From the NCBI GenBank assembly GCA_029881555.1, contig JAOUMI010000041.1:1-5788 (forward strand): a DNA stretch of 5,788 nt. The letters are read 5' to 3'. The notes under the pieces are model-generated. The model saw only the letters and a list, made by a program, of their open reading frames with translations, was not told the origin of the DNA and ran no database searches. A program made the position numbers and the translations under genes. The DNA is from Candidatus Bathyarchaeota archaeon. GTDB lineage: Archaea; Thermoproteota; Bathyarchaeia; Bathyarchaeales; Bathyarchaeaceae. Positions 4,019 through 5,788 of this stretch are shown piece by piece. How positions within the stretch are numbered: position 1 is the stretch's first letter; each line of letters starts with the position of its first letter.

Positions 4019-5653
4019 GTGGGACTGGAGATTACATTGGCATCAAAACCACCCTTGTTTGTTAGAAAGGCAACAGGTCTAACTAGAGAGATATCGGTGC
4101 TCTCAACGATACCCTTGTCTTGGCTCTGTATTGGTGCTGGCATAAACGTGTTCTCTGTGGAAGGTTCGTTTTCGTTTCCAGGCGCTAACGTACCCTTAGG
4201 ATATTTCATGTGCGGAATCTTCTACGTGATCTTCACTGCTATCCTCGGTCTCATGGCTGTGGCTATGCCGCGAACCGGCGGCGACTATGTATCCACTGGG
4301 CGTATACTAGGTCCGTTTGCTGGCATTTTCTCCGGAATTCCAAGAATAGTAGGGCTTGCATTCATTGGGGGTCTGCTGGGCGGAGTTACTGGCATATTAA
4401 TAGGAGCTGGCTTGCTACAGGCCGGAACTCTGGTTAATAATGCAACATGGATGGACTGGGGTCTTTGGATTCTCACCAACACAGAAGTTCAGTTTGGATT
4501 AGGGATACTATTTATTCTCATAAGCTTTCTGATACTGCTGGTCGGATCAAGGGTATTCATGTGGGCAACTTGGATACTCGTTATCATTCCAGCAATCGGC
4601 AGCATAGTCGCTATGATCCTCCTCTATACAAACACTCCTGCAACGGCTCAAACTGCGTGGGACAACATGTTTGGAACAGGTGCATGGCAAGAAATCGTAG
4701 ATGTAGCGAGCGCTGGAGACCCTGCTAATGGAGTTGCTGGATGGACCGCTACAGAATATGGAATGGGTGTGAATTGGGACAGCACCTTCAAAATCCTAAT
4801 ACCCGCCTACTTCGCCTACGGTGGATCAGAGGCTACCGTCTACTGGGGCAGTGAGGTTAAAGAACCTAGAAAAAGCATGCTGGTTGGCACAATTGTGGGA
4901 CCATTGCTAATGTGGATATTCTACACGATCTTCGTTTACTCCGTATACTATTCCTATGGAAACTTTGTCAGTCAGACCGCGTTCGTTATGATGCAACCAA
5001 ATGTAATGGATCAATTGTCAGGTACATTAACACCGAAAGGCCTACCCGTAAGCTTCCCGACCTTCGTCTCCGTATTTGCACCTGAGTCATGGCTTGTCTT
5101 CTTCATCTCTCTGACATCCGCCCTATGGATATTCGGTGTGTGCGTCCTGATCATGGGAATGGTCTCTAAACTGATCTTCGCCATGTCCTTCGACCGTTTT
5201 GTCCCAGAAGTCCTCGCAAGCGTCAATGATCGATTCCATAGTCCACACTGGTCCCTCACACTCACTTTCATCTGTGCCATCATCGGCCTAATCATATTCA
5301 TCTACCGCGGTGCACTAGCAGCCATTGTTGACACCACAATAATATGGTTCTTCTGGTCTACGCTTCTCTGCGTCGCTGCTACGATATATCCAATAACAAG
5401 GCCGGAAATTTGGGAGAGGGGATACGCCCTCCGTGTAGCCGCATTTCCATTGATATCGCTGTTAGGCATCATAAGCTTCATAGTCTACATGTACGTAAAT
5501 ACCGCAGCCATTGCAGAAGCAGTGCCGGACATCTTATATCTCGCTATAGGCGTCTGGGCATTTACCTTAGTCTACTACGTTGCTTACGCGCTATACAACA
5601 GGAGAAGGGGAATCGACGTAGAGGCCGTCTACAGAGAGATACCCCCAGCCTAA
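4019..5653 (+). CDS. APC-superfamily amino-acid permease
   Basis: This is a cytoplasmic-membrane secondary transporter, most likely importing an amino acid or amine by ion coupling; the substrate cannot be read from sequence. The 544 residues carry about 12 hydrophobic segments: roughly 27-47, 60-82, 100-132, 158-176, 179-203, 257-275, 286-312, 357-390, 411-428, 432-458, 471-494 and 503-526. The N-terminal region has the unwound-helix SWLCIGAGIN (34-43). PRTGGDY (84-90) matches the APC loop after TM2, and AYGGSEA (266-272) followed by EVKEPRKS (279-286) is the usual TM6 discontinuous helix and following loop. FDRFVPEVL (391-399) and the tail GIDVEAVYREIPP (531-543) are also typical of the family. 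A 45-residue polar loop (about 205-250) between TM5 and TM6 is longer than usual. GTG 4019 is chosen from frame and promoter spacing; there is no SD, and the ATG at 4008 meets a stop after three codons. Confidence 0.9.
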   Translation: MGLEITLASKPPLFVRKATGLTREISVLSTIPLSWLCIGAGINVFSVEGSFSFPGANVPLGYFMCGIFYVIFTAILGLMAVAMPRTGGDYVSTGRILGPFAGIFSGIPRIVGLAFIGGLLGGVTGILIGAGLLQAGTLVNNATWMDWGLWILTNTEVQFGLGILFILISFLILLVGSRVFMWATWILVIIPAIGSIVAMILLYTNTPATAQTAWDNMFGTGAWQEIVDVASAGDPANGVAGWTATEYGMGVNWDSTFKILIPAYFAYGGSEATVYWGSEVKEPRKSMLVGTIVGPLLMWIFYTIFVYSVYYSYGNFVSQTAFVMMQPNVMDQLSGTLTPKGLPVSFPTFVSVFAPESWLVFFISLTSALWIFGVCVLIMGMVSKLIFAMSFDRFVPEVLASVNDRFHSPHWSLTLTFICAIIGLIIFIYRGALAAIVDTTIIWFFWSTLLCVAATIYPITRPEIWERGYALRVAAFPLISLLGIISFIVYMYVNTAAIAEAVPDILYLAIGVWAFTLVYYVAYALYNRRRGIDVEAVYREIPPA

Positions 5654-5663
5654 TCTCCCCACA

Positions 5664-5673
5664 TTTTTTTTTT
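5664..5673 (+). terminator. Poly-T terminator after the permease gene
   Basis: Ten consecutive Ts begin 10 bases after the permease stop. This is the strongest T-tract in the window and a good archaeal intrinsic terminator. Confidence 0.6.
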
Positions 5674-5712
5674 AACGAAAATACGAGTAATCGCCTGTTG
5701 TGAGACCTACAA

Positions 5713-5788
5713 ATGATGGAGGAAAAGCATAGACACCGCAGAGAAAACGACCTAAAAGCGCTTACAGACCTGATTACTCTGCTTGACT
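5713..5788 (+). CDS. Partial unknown protein (start only, runs off the window)
   Basis: A frame opens at ATG 5713 (a second ATG follows at 5716) and stays open for 25 codons to the window edge. Only a charged start is visible, MMEEKHRHRRENDLKALTD, which would form an amphipathic helix. There is no clear SD: the purine run GGAGGAAAAG lies inside the frame, and would suit a start further downstream, but no ATG follows in frame within the window. It lies 60 bases past the permease stop, beyond the poly-T tract, so it would be a separate unit. No family is recognised, and 25 open codons could be chance. Confidence 0.35.
   Translation, partial: MMEEKHRHRRENDLKALTDLITLLD

Noticed and set aside
1..5788. 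CRISPR array, toxin-antitoxin pair, inteins or intact insertion sequence
   Set aside because: No regularly spaced repeats, paired small genes, splicing motifs or transposase were seen on either strand.

Overview
This window is archaeal DNA. It carries a short archaeal histone, a group II chaperonin (thermosome) subunit and an ESCRT-III/Snf7 (CdvB-family) protein, a combination that points to the TACK side of the Archaea. My best guess is a Bathyarchaeia-like lineage. That is inference from gene content and from the style of an integrase remnant, not a database match.

Layout from left to right. Bases 1-518 hold no convincing gene, but are rich in small repeats, G-tracts, a strong GC hairpin and AT-rich promoter-like elements. 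A solitary Snf7/CdvB paralog follows (519-1178, +). Bases 1179-1800 look like an eroded integration site. They contain the C-terminal end of an archaeal tyrosine integrase on the minus strand (1435-1584), a CCA-terminated tRNA 3' fragment on the minus strand (1620-1664), and a plus-strand frame running through the tRNA fragment that resembles the N-terminal leader of tRNA-associated integrases (1599-1799). Next come a histone gene (1837-2058, +) and a thermosome subunit (2185-3828, +), each with its own TATA-like element and a good Shine-Dalgarno. An APC-superfamily amino-acid permease (4019-5653, +) ends in a poly-T tract, and a final small plus-strand frame starts at 5713 and runs off the window.

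The four complete genes lie on one strand but look like separate transcription units. They are separated by 126 to 658 bases with T-rich tracts or new TATA elements, not by operon-style spacing. Two initiation styles coexist. The histone and chaperonin have SD-led ATG starts. The Snf7 and permease genes have no SD, non-ATG starts (TTG, GTG), and nearly identical promoter elements at exactly the same distance (-34) from the start codon, which predicts leaderless mRNAs. The genes do not form one pathway: they cover membrane remodelling or division, chromatin, protein folding and amino-acid uptake. I see no CRISPR array, rRNA, intact tRNA or intact mobile element.
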